Notes under the pieces: model-generated
The model's input: only the letters and a program-made list of their open reading frames with translations
Database searches by the model: none
Told to the model about the DNA's origin: nothing
Shown here: positions 23,040-34,154 of the stretch, in pieces
Layout of the letters: each line of letters opens with the position of its first letter
How positions within the stretch are numbered: the first letter of the stretch is position 1
Translations under genes and position numbers: made by a program
Source: Terebella lapidaria
Lineage: Eukaryota; Annelida; Polychaeta; Terebellida; Terebellidae
DNA length: 64,000 bases
Direction: 5' to 3'
NCBI GenBank assembly: GCA_949152475.1
Contig: OX424563.1
Coordinates: 15,783,001-15,847,000, forward strand

Positions 23040-23715
23040 TCGAGATAAAATTGGTTAATTGATTTCCACACTGATTTAATGATGGCTTATCGTCTGAATC
23101 CCGGCCAACACTTAATGGTTTTGTGCTGTTTCCGTTCCATGGCCAATTGGCGGTGTCAATGTTTAAGCAATATTTATGTCTTCTAATCGACAATGATCGA
23201 CGAAAACTGCATTTCCTAACCACTCCGATAGATTTTTTTTGACATTTGGACATATTCACTTTGATGAGGGTTGACGTTGCATCATAGTCATTTGTTCATA
23301 GTCATTTTTGTAAAGAATAATTTTGTTTCGTTTACGACAAAGTAATACATAGTATAGTCTACCAATGCACCTAATATAAAATAATGCACTAAAATCCAGC
23401 GTCCCATTGGGAACATTCCTATGCGGTGACCAGCATCTACAAGAATACCATCGTAGGTTCCGATGTATCTCCAGTGTGGAGACTTAATTTCGAAGATAAA
23501 TGACGGAACAAGGTCACTAGCCATGTGTAAGCATTGCTTGGCTTTGCTATGTTTGCTCAGGACAACCTGACAAAACATTACTGTTTGGTTAAAACACGAC
23601 TGTCTTAATGGGTTCAATAATAACTAGTCAATCTCCCTCTTGAGCATTTGCTACTGATTCTACAAGAATGGACATTACACCCACTACATGTCTCTGTACA
23701 GGCATAAATTGGTTG
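23040..23715 (+). repeat. Array blocks a and b, unit I
   Basis: Block a at 23,049-23,170 reads WLIDFHTDLMMAYRLNPGQH in plus, the longest open copy. Block b (23,400-23,715) contains AGATAAATGACGGAACAAGG, AAGCATTGCTTGGC and GACAACCTGACAAAACATTA, shared with 18,480-18,560 and 36,590-36,680. The minus strand of block b is open (23,288-23,617) and its residues are similar to the minus frames at 18.4 and 36.6 kb (TVMFCQ is kept in all three). Both strands cannot be coding, so this is left unresolved. Confidence 0.75.
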
Positions 23716-23934
23716 CAAGTCTAAGATCTGAATCATGATTTGAATACGCTGAATAATCCATCGGATGTAGGTACTATTAGTCACTTTTAACATGTCTAAG
23801 CAGCTACATTTATACGTGGATCCAATATTCCTATTCAAATTGTAATGTTCAACCTGTAGATCCACACGTTTTTAAATATATAAAGTAGAAAATAGGTAGA
23901 TATTTTCAAAATATCTAATTTTTTCTCCCTTTTG

Positions 23935-24060
23935 TCGGAAATCCGGAGGGAGTGATACGACCTGATACAATCATTGCCTCTACTATAAAACCCCAAACCC
24001 AGAACGGTGTTATGTGAGCCATAAAAACCATCAAGTGTGGCATTAAGAGGATCCATTCAC
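23935..24060 (+). promoter_or_regulatory. Promoter-like conserved block, unit I
   Basis: Conserved in three units (also 37,095-37,215 and 55,318-55,445). Here it holds TATAAAA at 23,984-23,990, then ACCCAGAACGGTGTTATGTG, AGCCATAAAAACCAT and TTAAGAGGATCCATT. A conserved ATG lies about 130 bases past the TATA-like box. The other copies read ATGAAAA where the box is, so the TATA assignment rests on one copy. Position ahead of a leader-like start suggests a promoter and 5' UTR, by inference. Confidence 0.35.
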
Positions 24061-24117
24061 ATTTCTGTTTCTATTTGATGAGCTGCATAGTTCGCAAATA
24101 ACAAAGACATTCGCACA

Positions 24118-24168
24118 ATGATCTGGGGTTGGCTACCCTATTTGGTCATTGTTGTAACTAATGTTTAA
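24118..24168 (+). other. Signal-peptide-like start, unit I
   Basis: After TTCGCACA, an ATG opens MIWGWLPYLVIVVTNV and then meets a stop. The homologous start at 37,279 reads MNWLWSPYLVIVVTNVHWFF and stays open to 37,524. The short basic-poor, hydrophobic leader looks like a signal peptide for secretion. If an intron begins near AATG|TTTAAT the stop would not matter, but no consensus donor is visible. Candidate first coding exon of an unidentified secreted protein. Confidence 0.3.
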
Positions 24169-24264
24169 TGATTTTTCAGTATGCTCCAGTTCTCCTCTAG
24201 GCGATACATTACTGATAGAATACAAATATGTTACAAATTGAATCTATTATCAACAACTGTAATA

Positions 24265-24500
24265 TTATTCCGTTGCACGTAGTGGGCTGCACTTGTAGTT
24301 TATATTCAGTTCCATAGCATATGCATAAGGAAAATTTCTTATGTTCCGCTTAACGATGTTTGGGAAACAATCCGTCAAATTCCTCATGATGGTATCAAAG
24401 TGGACGACATTGAAACATTGCAAACACATAGGGAACCAGGATATGAAATTATCCTTTTCTGCCCTGTAGGCCCTATGTGATATGTGATACATCAGCATTT
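24265..24500 (+). other. Exon-like open block, unit I
   Basis: The plus strand has an acceptor-like GTAGTTTATATTCAG ending at 24,307. The frame from there reads through VPLNDVWETIRQIPHDGIKV and on to FCPVGPM before a stop (about 58 codons). The minus strand is also open (24,265-24,498). The paralogous place in unit IV (58,555-58,745) keeps GATGATGGTATC.AAGT and has readable frames on both strands (plus: IFDDGIEVEGTKIHKPQ). No consensus donor follows. A coding exon is possible; its strand cannot be decided by eye. Confidence 0.3.
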
Positions 24501-24889
24501 ATCGAACTATCACGCTATTGTATGGACAATGCGTTTCATAAACATTACATTATCTCATATAAATTATCTTTTTAGACATGTCACAGACCACTAATTAACG
24601 AGGGTGTTTCGTGTTATGTTATTCGCAGTTGACAATCGTGCACAATGGACACATTTATTATCTGGACGATGTACAAATATATTAGTTGACATTGTTAAGG
24701 TTATCATCATTTTCATCAGATACGCAGAATTTATATGGATGAGCTAAACTAATTTGCATACTGTGTGTATCAACCGATTTGGTATTTTGCTATAATTTAT
24801 GAACATGACTTTTAAAAATGAGACTTTACACTTGAAGAATTGAAATGTTCATTATGATCAATCAGTCAGCGGACATGACCTATCTCAAA

Positions 24890-25090
24890 TAAGTAGATGA
24901 TTGAAATTGTCACAATTTCAAACACACATAGTATAGGTCCTTTGACAGCAACGACACATTTGTCAGCCCAGTTTTCGTCGGTAGTCAGTGATCTTTGTTG
25001 CCTGGAAACGGAGGATATGACGAGAGGAAGGTCACTCTCCTGATAATAAAATGGACCTTGACAAATTGATCATACTACACAAATGAATGC
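24890..25090 (+). repeat. Array block H, unit I
   Basis: Shares CACATTTGTCAGCC and GTTGCCTGGAAAC with 59,305-59,450, and more weakly with 27,330-27,420, 39,200-39,290, 46,470-46,560 and 61,300-61,400. The block therefore occurs twice per unit, pointing to an older internal duplication of the unit. No shared open frame. Confidence 0.65.
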
Positions 25091-25194
25091 TTAATCTTAA
25101 CATGTGAACCTGTCAATGTCCTGTCTATCCCACTTTTATTATCACATTATGGCTCCAATGGAAAAACTACTATAAAAACAGTAAACATAGCAGA

Positions 25195-25850
25195 TGAACA
25201 AGTTCAATATACTTGTACATGATGGTTTTGTGTTGGAGAAAATGTGAATGATTACTTCGCCTATCTCCGTCCTTGACAACTGAGACATGGTGCGGATTAA
25301 CATAATCAAATATGATACACATACAGTGCATTATGATGACTGCGGTAAAGTGATGCCAAAGCAATCTTGGGCGAGTTATTGGTCTGGGTTGCATACATAA
25401 CAGTATTCAGAGTCATCAAGTTATTAACGTTCTGTTTTGCAAGACATTAGATATTTTCAGAGGCAAAAGCAAAAGAACTTTGTTGGCATGCACTTCAGCC
25501 CAAATAAACATTACTTCGTACTGAATGTCATTATTTCTCCATCTCTCATGACAATCCCATGTCCACATCTCCAAGCGGGATATTAGTGGTGATACATTCC
25601 TTTTCAATCACATTGGTCCTACTGTCTTCTCTGTCAGCACCCAGATTTGGCTGATAAAATCTCCATTGGACATCTGGAATCAAGTCAAGGTCCACTCTAT
25701 CAATCACATGACCAGGATATCCGAGTGAATGCAAGGTCATTGTGTACTATAACACTTATCATACTCTATTTGATGATAATATTGCAATTTCGGATGCTAA
25801 TCGGGCCTTCGCGACCTCCTGGGTGTACAATAGAATAATATGTTGTTAAA
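25195..25850 (+). repeat. Array block F with exon-like frames, unit I
   Basis: Four copies: here, 37,860-38,215, 55,600-55,860 and 59,620-59,970. An acceptor-like CTGTCTTCTCTGTCAG ends at 25,637. One plus frame reads PLDIWNQVKVHSINH, with PLDTWDQVKAQSINH, PLDIMGQVKVHSINH and FTGIWDEVKVHYISH in the others. A second stretch (25,785-25,825) reads ISDANRAF, with ISDANQAS, ISDASQAF and LDVSQTF in the others. Several changes between copies fall on third codon positions. Stops appear at NE* in two copies and downstream. No protein family recognised. Confidence 0.6.
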
Positions 25851-26039
25851 TATGATTACCCCATCATCAATATAATAGTGATATTTGAATATGTTTCTTG
25901 TCATTTTGTGGATAAGTTTGTTTATCAAATATATAAGGCTTTGATCGAATGATGCTACATTCTCCTATTACAACTTATTGAAACATAAACAGTATGTTGA
26001 CATTTCTGTGAAATGTCAACAGACAGGACTGAATTCATT

Positions 26040-26345
26040 CAGATCTGATTGGTTGTCTTGGATGTGGCTTACCCATTAAACTGGTGTGGTCATGAATGAT
26101 CAATCTTCAGTTCTCAATGATGTTTAGCCGCAAGTGCATAATTGGCTTTTGAGTAGTTTAGCCGATTTTTCCATATCCATTCTTATGTGGCACATGTAAT
26201 ATTTAATGCGATCAAACATAACTTGATGCAAAAGTGGTGCAGAGTAGTCACTTCACTGTATCGGCTCTGTCCCAATATAGTGGTTCCGGTACTTATTTTT
26301 ATAACTTCGTTAACCTAATTAAGCAAAATCTGATTATTGATGTTG
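26040..26345 (+). repeat. Array block I, unit I
   Basis: Matches 56,480-56,850 and 60,510-60,890. Common features are TTGGATGTGGCTTACCCAT-like, GATGTTTAGCC, TGAATGGCT...GAGTAGTTT-like and, further on, GTACTTAT/GTACCTAGTT-like sequence. No conserved frame, so it may be intronic or spacer DNA of the unit. Confidence 0.65.
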
Positions 26346-26479
26346 TGATAAAAATTTACTTCTGAGCTGCTATTCTTGTGGAGCTACTGTCCTGCCCTTG
26401 TCGTCGGTTCGGTGATTAAAAAGTACGAGATATTCTAACTTATGGGTCAACAACAACAGCCTCAGTCTTATTTTTGTCT

Positions 26480-28237
26480 TGTAACTTTCAAGCCATCCAA
26501 AAACACCATAAATAGCCATATATGATCATTGGTGTATTCCCACAAGAGGATAATGTTACAATACCACAATGCAGACTGGGGCATTATTGACAGGATCAAA
26601 ACACCATGGTTTCTCTATCGCTGCAAAAACTCATTGGTCACAATGGTTGGGTGTTCAGTTTCTCGACAGAATACAATGTGACAGATATCGCGTGTTGGTC
26701 ATTAATTTCATGTTGCATTATGTCTAGCACGTGTCATGTGCAAATCCGATTAGTACAGAATAACAGTGATAGTGCATTAACAATTCACACTATAGAACAT
26801 ATCAATAAATAAAACATATTAGATACACATAGCAGATGAAGATTAGACAATGATTGGTATGTGAATTGCGAGACCAGTGTTTTAATACATTATTACACTG
26901 CCCCCCCCCCGCCTGTGGAAAATTAACGTCTGAAACTATACCTTCTGAGATTAAAAACAATTCTGCTGCGGAAACAATGTACAAAGTATAAAATATTTGC
27001 ACACAGGTACACTGCATATTGACATTTAAAGATTTCTGCTTCCCAGAAACGAATATTGTCGTGAGAAGGTCAGTGCCCTAATAGTAGAAGATAAATATCA
27101 TCTATCATTCAAAATTGTCAGTAACCAAAGGGCTACCATAAATTATAGTAAGAACAATTTGGATTAAAGATTTGATTTACTCTAATGGTTCTCGAAATGG
27201 TTTATTGTTATTTCTGTTCAATTTGTATTTAACAATATATTAACATATATTGCGTGCTTAAATCGACTGTGGGTGTTAATATGCTAACCGGGACAGTTAA
27301 CAGGATGGTTTATACAACTGCAGAGAGTGAAACATTTGTCAGCCTATTTCTCATCATAGTTTACTGATACTCAGTAGAAACAGGAACTGCGCTACGAATT
27401 GGGTCGAACCTTGTGGAATCAAAGGGTTTGACTAATAGCTCTTGCATCTGGTGTTATTTTCAGTGGACCTTGTAAATACGGGCTCAGTAATTTGTGTCCG
27501 ACTGCGTTCCACGAGTCAAGGCCAGATTATGTATTTTATGAATTCGAAATAGCCTTAAAAGCAATTTCGCCATAAACATCAACAAATAAAATTATATGTA
27601 TCAGCCGCAGAGACATTGCATGAAAATTACTGAAGAAGAAATATACTCAGAAACATTCTTTTTTTAACAAGGTCGTGAGATATTGGCTGTAACACAACTC
27701 GACACCCTGGTCATTCGTTCACGTTGCTTTGTAATTTAGCCATACAGTGATTCGTAGGAGGTGATAATAATTGAGACAAAGAGAGAAGCGAATGAGGGGA
27801 TATGTGAATGGGGTTGGTTTTATGATTAGGCTAGACAAAACTCTCTTGAATCATGTTCTATTCTGGGGAGAAGACACCTTTTATCCTCTGTGGTAATATT
27901 TGAAAAGTTTGAGATTGCAGGGGGCACGGGTCACATTCCTAGGGTTACTTACAATATAAAAAAACTTAATTAACGCATATTTTACTGCATACTAAATATT
28001 TCAATGTTTATTAAACATATCACAGAAGAATAATCATCAATATTTACTATGGATCAATCGGCCCAGATAGGATGTACCACTTCTTATTAATGGACCATTG
28101 AAAATTATGTCACTTGTTCACAATCTGGCACCATTTGAATGTTTTTTAATGTAGAAAAACAAGCAGGACAATCCATCTGGGCTGATGGTGGAGTGTTTCA
28201 TGTATATGTGATCTATATTATTTTACTCTCTTTTCAG
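26480..28237 (+). repeat. Array blocks J and early K, unit I
   Basis: Older paralogue of the left half of the recent tandem pair. CCATCCAAAAACACCATAAA matches 38,348; TTGGTCACAATGGTTGGGTGTT matches 38,488 and 45,950. Regions at 27,540-27,930 match 39,500-39,900, 46,800-47,120 and 61,560-61,970; 28,020-28,237 matches 40,030-40,190. A poly-C tract sits at 26,899-26,908. No recognised gene. Confidence 0.7.
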
Positions 28238-28302
28238 TTCTGAAGTCAACCGGAAATATCATTGCTGCTTGACATTGCACTTCTTGACTATCCAGTCATG
28301 AG
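28238..28302 (+). other. Exon-like segment K, unit I
   Basis: Preceded by TATTTTACTCTCTTTTCAG and followed by GTGAGTAT, both near splice consensus. It begins TTCTGAAGTCAACC, as do the copies at 40,191, 47,434 and 62,204. In frame it reads SEVNRKYHCCLTLHF and ends with a stop near the donor. Acceptor and donor are kept in all four copies, which is the strongest hint of splicing in the array. The length (65 bases) differs from the 66-base copy by one. Confidence 0.4.
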
Positions 28303-28339
28303 GTGAGTATTGCAGTAATGAGTTATGAATAATGAATCT

Positions 28340-29085
28340 AGATGAGCATTTTCCAGTGTACCAGTTACTGTGACATGCCACATGCATATACTCTCCATGA
28401 CGCGAAACGGATGATGTTCAAAATGGTATCCCCTACCCATTGAGCCATCACCAGGTATTTTAAATCCATACACTTTTTGAGCCGTCATTATTAAGCCTTT
28501 ACGATTATTTCCGATTTCTCACATCTCACGACGCATTTCACATCCTGTTGCAAAATGTTGTTTGTAACATTATCGTGCATGGGGTTTTGTAGACCCCTTC
28601 AACTACTCAAATGAGAGGATGATAGGAAAGGGAAAACTTGCTCTTTGGTAGAACCCGATATCATCAAGAAAATGTTCAACGCTTTTTTTCAAACGTCCAT
28701 GAAAAAAGAAACATTGCAAATCCGGGAGGAATGCCTAGATTAAAGACCGGCCAAGTGTTCCTTTTTCATGAGGAATTAACAGGCACTCGATCAAGCATCG
28801 ATGTTGCAGCTTTCACGCAAACTCAAAGTGACAATCTTGCCAAGCACGGTAAATGTCCCGCGATAATTATACGGGATGAACCTGTTAGCGGGAGCGTATC
28901 TAGTGATAATTTTCCATGTATCAACCCCCAAAGCACATTTTACTGCTGGACACTAAATGATATTAGTCTTATATAATAAATAGGCCACAATCTATCAGCG
29001 CTCTGCTGAATATAATCTCACAAAAATCACTGTGATGATTTATCGCAATGGATCTTTCGAACTAAAGTTTTTAATCGTTGCAAAT
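28340..29085 (+). repeat. Array block K continued, unit I, with open frame
   Basis: Matches 40,320-41,150, 47,520-48,330 and 62,320-63,130. At 28,352-28,430 one frame reads SYCDMPHAYTLHDAKRMMF, comparable to GCYDTPPALHDLNPMIF in the tandem copies. The plus frame at 28,638-28,976 (112 codons) is the longest in the block and is disrupted in the other three copies, although IIxxxPV is alignable in 62.9 kb. Neither has a known motif. It may be a remnant or a fast-evolving exon. Confidence 0.45.
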
Positions 29086-29092
29086 GATTATT

Positions 29093-30527
29093 ACTTGGCA
29101 AAATAAATTTTGCCAAGTATGTTGGTCAGTCATCTTGTTTGTTTGTTTGTATGTTTGTCTGTCCGTCAGTTTGCACGATAGCGGGCGCAATTCTTTTCGG
29201 ATTTTCATGAAATTTTGACACAACATGTGCAAGGATCTTCCTCATAAGCCTTTCGTTTCTGAAGGTCAAAGGTCGAAAATTGACGTCAAGGTCGTTCAAA
29301 AACCAAAAAATTAAAAATCGTAATAACTCCAGTTATATTTTATCTGGAGTTTCGAGATTTCTTGCATCGATTACTATGGCCAATTTTGCATCTTTTGATG
29401 TATGGCCGACAGCTGTTGAGTGAAAATTGACGATTTTGACTCCAGGTTAAAAAGACGGGGGTCAGGAGTTTCTGGATCAAAAGTTTCATGCATTGCTGTG
29501 CAGTCAATTCTTGTCGGATTCCTATGAAATTTTCACAGCATATGCACACCAGATGTCGGCATATTCCTGTTGTTTCTCAAGGTCAAAAGTCAAGAATTAA
29601 CGCCAAGGTCATTGAAAAACAAAAAAAATAAAAATGACCATAACTCCACTTTCATTCCACCTGCACTTCCAAAAGTGTTCACGTCTTTTATTATGGTCAA
29701 TTCTGCATCATTTGGTGTATGACCGACAGCAGTTGAATCAAAATTGATGATTTAAACTCCAGGTGAAATACATGGGGGTCAGGAAGTTCGGATCCAAAGT
29801 TTAACACATTGCTGTGCGGTCGATTATTGTGTGATTTTGACGAAATTCTCACATAATATGTGCACGGAATGTCCGCATAACCCTTTTGATTTGGAACATC
29901 ATAGCTCTGAAACTGTTGTCACGGCAACAGAAAATCGCTACTGAAAAGCATTACATGAAAACGATAATAGCATTGCTATATGAAACACTCCGCTTCACAT
30001 CGCCAGCCACGTTAGTGCTGAGCGTAGAGCGTAGGACTTTGAATCCACAGACCTGGGTTCAATACTATCTCAAAACTTTTTTATTTTCTCCATTAAAAGA
30101 TCATGTATTCAATTCCAAACAACGAAACAACACATTCGTAGTGTACAAAATCAGCAAATAAATGTAGCACGAGTAATCTTTATCGTTATTATGTCATCAT
30201 ACTTAATTATTTCTCACTATGAATTCCTTAAAGTCATTTAACAGTGTCTCATTGGTTCCATTATGATCGTGTCCTTCATGCATCATAATGCATCTGTGTT
30301 AAGTCCATTCTGGCATGATTTGTATTCACCGAGTGTCTCTATTCGTTTTGTTCACTTGTTGTCATTGTAATTTTTCATCTGTAACTTACAAGATCATGAT
30401 CATGCTTTCAATTCTGAAGAATGTAGCAGCACAATTTAATATTATTACAGTATTATGATGCAAGGGTTTATAGACCAAAGCTGGCTTATAGACTTCTCTT
30501 CAAGTTCATTACTTTATTTTGCCAAGT
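29093..30527. mobile_element. Terminal-hairpin element, copy 2 (1,435 bp)
   Basis: Starts with ACTTGGCAAAAT paired with ATTTTGCCAAGT four bases on, then ATGTTGGTCAGTCATCTTG. It ends ATTTTGCCAAGTCC followed by TAGCTCTTTGAGCGATTGC. The interior has AGGTCAAAGGTC-type motifs, CACGATAGCGGGCGCAATTC, and two or three internal repeats of about 280 bases each starting GTCAATTCTTGTCGGATT-like. It is inserted in block K: tandem copies A and B are continuous there. A tRNA-derived segment lies inside. Confidence 0.7.
30005..30160 (+). repeat. tRNA-derived SINE-like segment 1
   Basis: Contains GTAGGACTTTGAATCCACAG and CCTGGGTTCAAT. That is an anticodon-arm-like stem and loop (CTTTGAA, TTG anticodon) followed by a B-box/T-arm motif GGTTCAA. 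The layout resembles tRNA-Gln. An acceptor stem and an intact T arm are missing, so it is not a functional tRNA. The following tail (AAAGATCATGTATTCAATTC) recurs after segment 3. Confidence 0.6.
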
Positions 30528-31398
30528 CCTAGCTCTTTGAGCGATTGCTTCATTGTTATCACTTGGCAAAATGAATTTTGCCAAGTATGTTGGTCAGTCA
30601 TCTTGTTTGTATGTTTGTATATTTGTATGTTTGTCTGTCCGTCAGTTTGCACGATAGCGGGCGCAATTCTTGTCGGATTTTCATGAAATGTTCTCACAAT
30701 ATACGCAAGGAGCTTCCTCATAAGCCTATTGTTTCTGAAGGTCAAAGGTCAAAAATTGACGTCAAGGTCATTCAAAAACCAAAAAATTAAAAATCGTAAT
30801 AACTCCAGTTATATTTTATCTACATTTTCGAGATTTCTTGCATCGATTACTATGGCCAATTCTGCATCTTTTGATGTATGGCCGAAAGCTGTTGAGTAAA
30901 AATTGACGATTTTGACTCCAGGTTAAAAAGACGGGGGTCAGGAGTTTCTGGATCAAAAGTGTCATGCATTGCTGTGCAGTCAATTCTTGTCGGATTCTCA
31001 TGAAATTTTGAACGCGTATTCACACAGGATGTCGGCATAATCCTGTTGTTTTTCAAGGTCAAAGGTGAAGAATTAACGCCAAGGTCATTGAAAAACCAAA
31101 AAAAATTTATGTATGACCGACAGCGATTGAATCAAAATTGACGACTTAAACACCAAGTGAAATACATGGGGGTCAGGAATTTCCTATCTAAAGTTTAACA
31201 CATTGCTGTGCAGTCGATTATTGTGTGATTGTGACGAAATTCTCACAGAATATGTGCACAGAACATTCGCATAACCCTCTTGATTTGGAACATCATAGCT
31301 CCAAAATTGTTGTCATGGCAACAGAAAATCGTTACTTAAAAGCATTACATGAAAACCATAATAACATTGCTATACGAAATACACGTCTTCACAGTGCC

Positions 31399-31460
31399 AG
31401 CCACGTTAGTGCTGTGCGTAGAGCTTAGGACTTTGAATCCACAGACCCGGGTTCAAGGCT
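31399..31460 (+). repeat. tRNA-derived SINE-like segment 2
   Basis: Reads GTGCGTAGAGCTTAGGACTT then TGAATCCACAGACCCGGGTT and CAAGGCTG. It has the same anticodon-arm and B-box features as segment 1. The tail found after segments 1 and 3 is missing here. Confidence 0.58.
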
Positions 31461-31599
31461 GATTATTGCAGCAGTAATTTCGTCATTTTTGTGTCATCAT
31501 ACTTAATTATTTCTTGGTATACATTTCTCCAAGTCATTTACAGTGTCTCATTGGTTCCATTCTGATCATGTTTTCATGCATCATAACGCATCTGTGTTA

Positions 31600-31870
31600 A
31601 CTCCTAAATATACATACTCGGTTGCGTAGTAATTTAGTATATCATATATGTATCCAAATGCAGATCTCAAACAACATTTCGTTGGTTTTCTAACTCAGTG
31701 ATGTACAAGTGATATAACAAAGCCTAAAACTCTAGTCTAAATACAGTCTGTGTCAAGCGACAGGCCACTTTATATCAGAAATTTTGGGGTTGACGAACCG
31801 GCGTAGGAAACGGGCCCCATTCCGGGTTTTTAGCAGTAATTTGCCGCAAAGGACCTGTTACAATACATAC
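31600..31870 (+). repeat. Dispersed repeat S, single-unit copy
   Basis: Matches 8,010-8,345 along its length. At the minisatellite position it has a single diverged unit (GACGAACCGGCGTAGGAAAC) instead of three. Confidence 0.75.
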
Positions 31871-31886
31871 ACCCTTTCACGCTGTC

Positions 31887-32070
31887 GGCCACGTTGGTGC
31901 TGTGCATAGAGCTTAGGACTTGGAATCCACAGACCTGGGTTCAAATCTCTCTCAAAACTGTTTTTTCTTTCTAACTTACACGATCATGTATTTTATTCAA
32001 AACAGCATGGCAACACAATTTAATACATGTACATCTTACTTAACAGCAAATATGTTATTGGAAAAAAACT
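31887..32070 (+). repeat. tRNA-derived SINE-like segment 3
   Basis: Contains GCTTAGGACTTGGAATCCAC, then AGACCTGGGTTCAAATCTCT. This is the best B-box match of the three copies. The tail, TTACACGATCATGTATTTTA, agrees with the tail after segment 1 and with 30,388-30,440. The anticodon loop has changed (CTTGGAA). Confidence 0.6.
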
Positions 32071-32199
32071 TTACAGTATGTATGATGCAGAGGTCAATAG
32101 GCCAAAGCTGCTTTATAGAATTTTTTTTTAAGTTGATTACTTTATTTTGCGAAGTCCTAGCTCTTTGAGCGATTGCTTCATTGTACTTTTGAATGGAAA

Positions 32200-33330
32200 G
32201 GATATGAACGTTAAATGTTTGGCTAGAAAATGTCCCGTGTTATCAAGGTGTCATTGTTCCACTCTATGCCGTATCCGTAGTTATTTTCAATAGCACTGGA
32301 TATTGACATTAAGTCACAGATTGATGCATCATTGGATGGGCGAACTATAGGATGGACTTTCACGATACATAAAACCCCAGTATTTGATATTAGATAAATG
32401 ATAAGTTGACATGTCACATTTCTGTTTTGTCTCACAATTGGGAAAGTTTATCCCCAGATAATTGGTGGTCTGCACTTCAATATTAGCTTCGTTAGGCTGT
32501 AAGGATTCTTGGACAGACGGATAACGTCAATTATTGTAATAAAATACGAACCAATATCACTATCACTGAATAGACATGTAGCTGACAGAAATGCACTCAG
32601 AGCCTGTCATAGGCACCTAGTGCATTGTGGACATCATTCGCTGGCTAGAGTTGGCTTGGAGTTTCCATGATATTTCTCGTGATTATGATTATCTCCTTGT
32701 TGCTCAGGCAGTGCATCATTTCAAATGTTTATTCTTCGTGCAGGCATGCCAAAAAGAAGAACTATTTAACTTTGATTTGATATATGGTATTTGGGGACTA
32801 TATCCACTATACCCTGCCTATACCCTGCAATTGAGCAAGTGTGTATTGAAAACCTTTGTAAATATTGGTCAGAGATGATAGCACCACGTCTCTATGGCCC
32901 TATACACGGCAAGAATGGACACTTTGGTTACACGAAACACAGCCGACTGCATTCATAAGCGATTTACCAGGACAAATAGTGCGTGATAGGAATGTGAATA
33001 AAACCCGTGGGTTGTTATCCAATGGTGAGCGTGTCGCCACATTCACAAAGTGTATCATGATAGGCAACTCGTCTGACATTAAACAGTAAATATAATCGTG
33101 ATTTGAATGAGGCTGTAAAGACTTGTTATACCAAAGTTAAGCAAAATAAGAAATTATATATAATCATGATTTGAATCGTGATGCGGAGACTTATCACATC
33201 AAAGCTAAGGAAAAAAATAAGTTTTTGATGCACAAATGAGCTTGTGGGACACAACAAATTTGCAATTTGGGCAATCATTTACATCATGACCCATTATAGT
33301 ATACTCTCGTTATCGATAGAAACCGCATAT
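32200..33330 (+). repeat. Array block K end, unit I
   Basis: Resumes block K after the inserted elements. TATTAGCTTCGTTAGGCTGTA matches 41,464-41,486 and 48,630-48,655; AATAAAATACGAACCAATATCAC matches 41,520 and 63,317. Sequence at 33,000-33,090 (GAGCGTGTCGCCACATTC, CGTCTGACATTAAACA) matches 63,770-63,830. Plus frames at 32,627-32,878 and 32,865-33,089 have no motif and no intact paralogue. Confidence 0.65.
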
Positions 33331-33829
33331 TCATGGCCGAACAATCGGAGAGTTATGTTCCAATTACTGGATCGAATAAATTCTATTTCCTGTTTGTGAC
33401 TTTAAACATATTTTGTGGTTATGATTCTGTAGTGTATGGTTTAAAAATATGGTTGTGTCAATCGGAGGAGAAAATAAGAATGTTAACTGCATAAGGTCTC
33501 CTACGTAATATCCCTTCATATTTTGGAACGGGGCTCATAATCTGTGAATTTTACATAACTGCGAGTTGTCCTATCTTCACCAAGATATTTGTTTATTTCA
33601 GCGATTAGCTCTACCTTTTTGACGCCGCTAATAGAAAGTACATGGGGCTTGCGACATTATCGCATGGGAAATGTGCATTTGTTTCAAAATATAACGACAG
33701 CGTTTCCATGCACCCAACATATAAAATACTATAGAAACACTGTTGGGTAAACGATCAGTATACTATATTATATCTAATGGTTTATTGACGTACCATAACA
33801 TGAATATGTTTTGACCTACTAGTGTGGAA
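33331..33829. other. Unassigned spacer
   Basis: I see no gene and no relative elsewhere in the window. The stretch lies where the array passes from block K to block B. Confidence 0.4.
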
Positions 33830-34085
33830 TATGCCTATGTGGGAAGGGTATGGAAGATAAATATATAATGTTTATGTACATGTAAGTGGTCATCAAACAG
33901 ATGTCCTGAATTCAGGCCCATGTCGACACACGAATCGATTATGACCTTTCGAGCAGGAACCCGGACAAATTTTCCGAGAACACAAGACATTGATTTTCCT
34001 AGGTTTTCATTGTTCAGTGGGGCTTTTATGGATGGTGGTGTGTTTATTTGCCCAAGGTAATCACAAATCATGATCATAATTATTT
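33830..34085 (+). repeat. Block B tail copy
   Basis: Matches the tails of B1-B3: GTGGGAAGGGTATG.AAG, ATCGATTATGACCTTTCGAG-like, AATTTTCC.AGAACAC and TTGTTCAGTGGGGCTTT-like. Its position between K and G shows that block B belongs to the array unit and joins the left-hand A-B duplication to the array. Confidence 0.75.
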
Positions 34086-34154
34086 TACTGAATTATTTTA
34101 CGGAACGTTTGCATTAAACGAATGAATGTGAATATCATTTATATACAGAATCGC

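Larger units (their letters stand above)
30561..32155. mobile_element. Terminal-hairpin element, copy 3 (1,595 bp)
   Basis: Direct neighbour of copy 2, 33 bases away, with the same orientation. The start is ACTTGGCAAAATGAATTTTG, then CCAAGTATGTTGGTC; the end is ATTTTGCGAAGTCCTAGCTC. It shares most of its left half with copy 2 and, in its right half, the S repeat (31,600-31,870) with the long composite copy at 6.5-10.2 kb. This third copy therefore links the two other types. The close tandem placement suggests a local duplication or insertion beside an older copy. Confidence 0.7.

Noticed and set aside
30005-31950. Possible functional tRNA genes
   Set aside because: No acceptor stem and an incomplete T arm; repeated as part of larger repeats; treated as SINE-like remnants.
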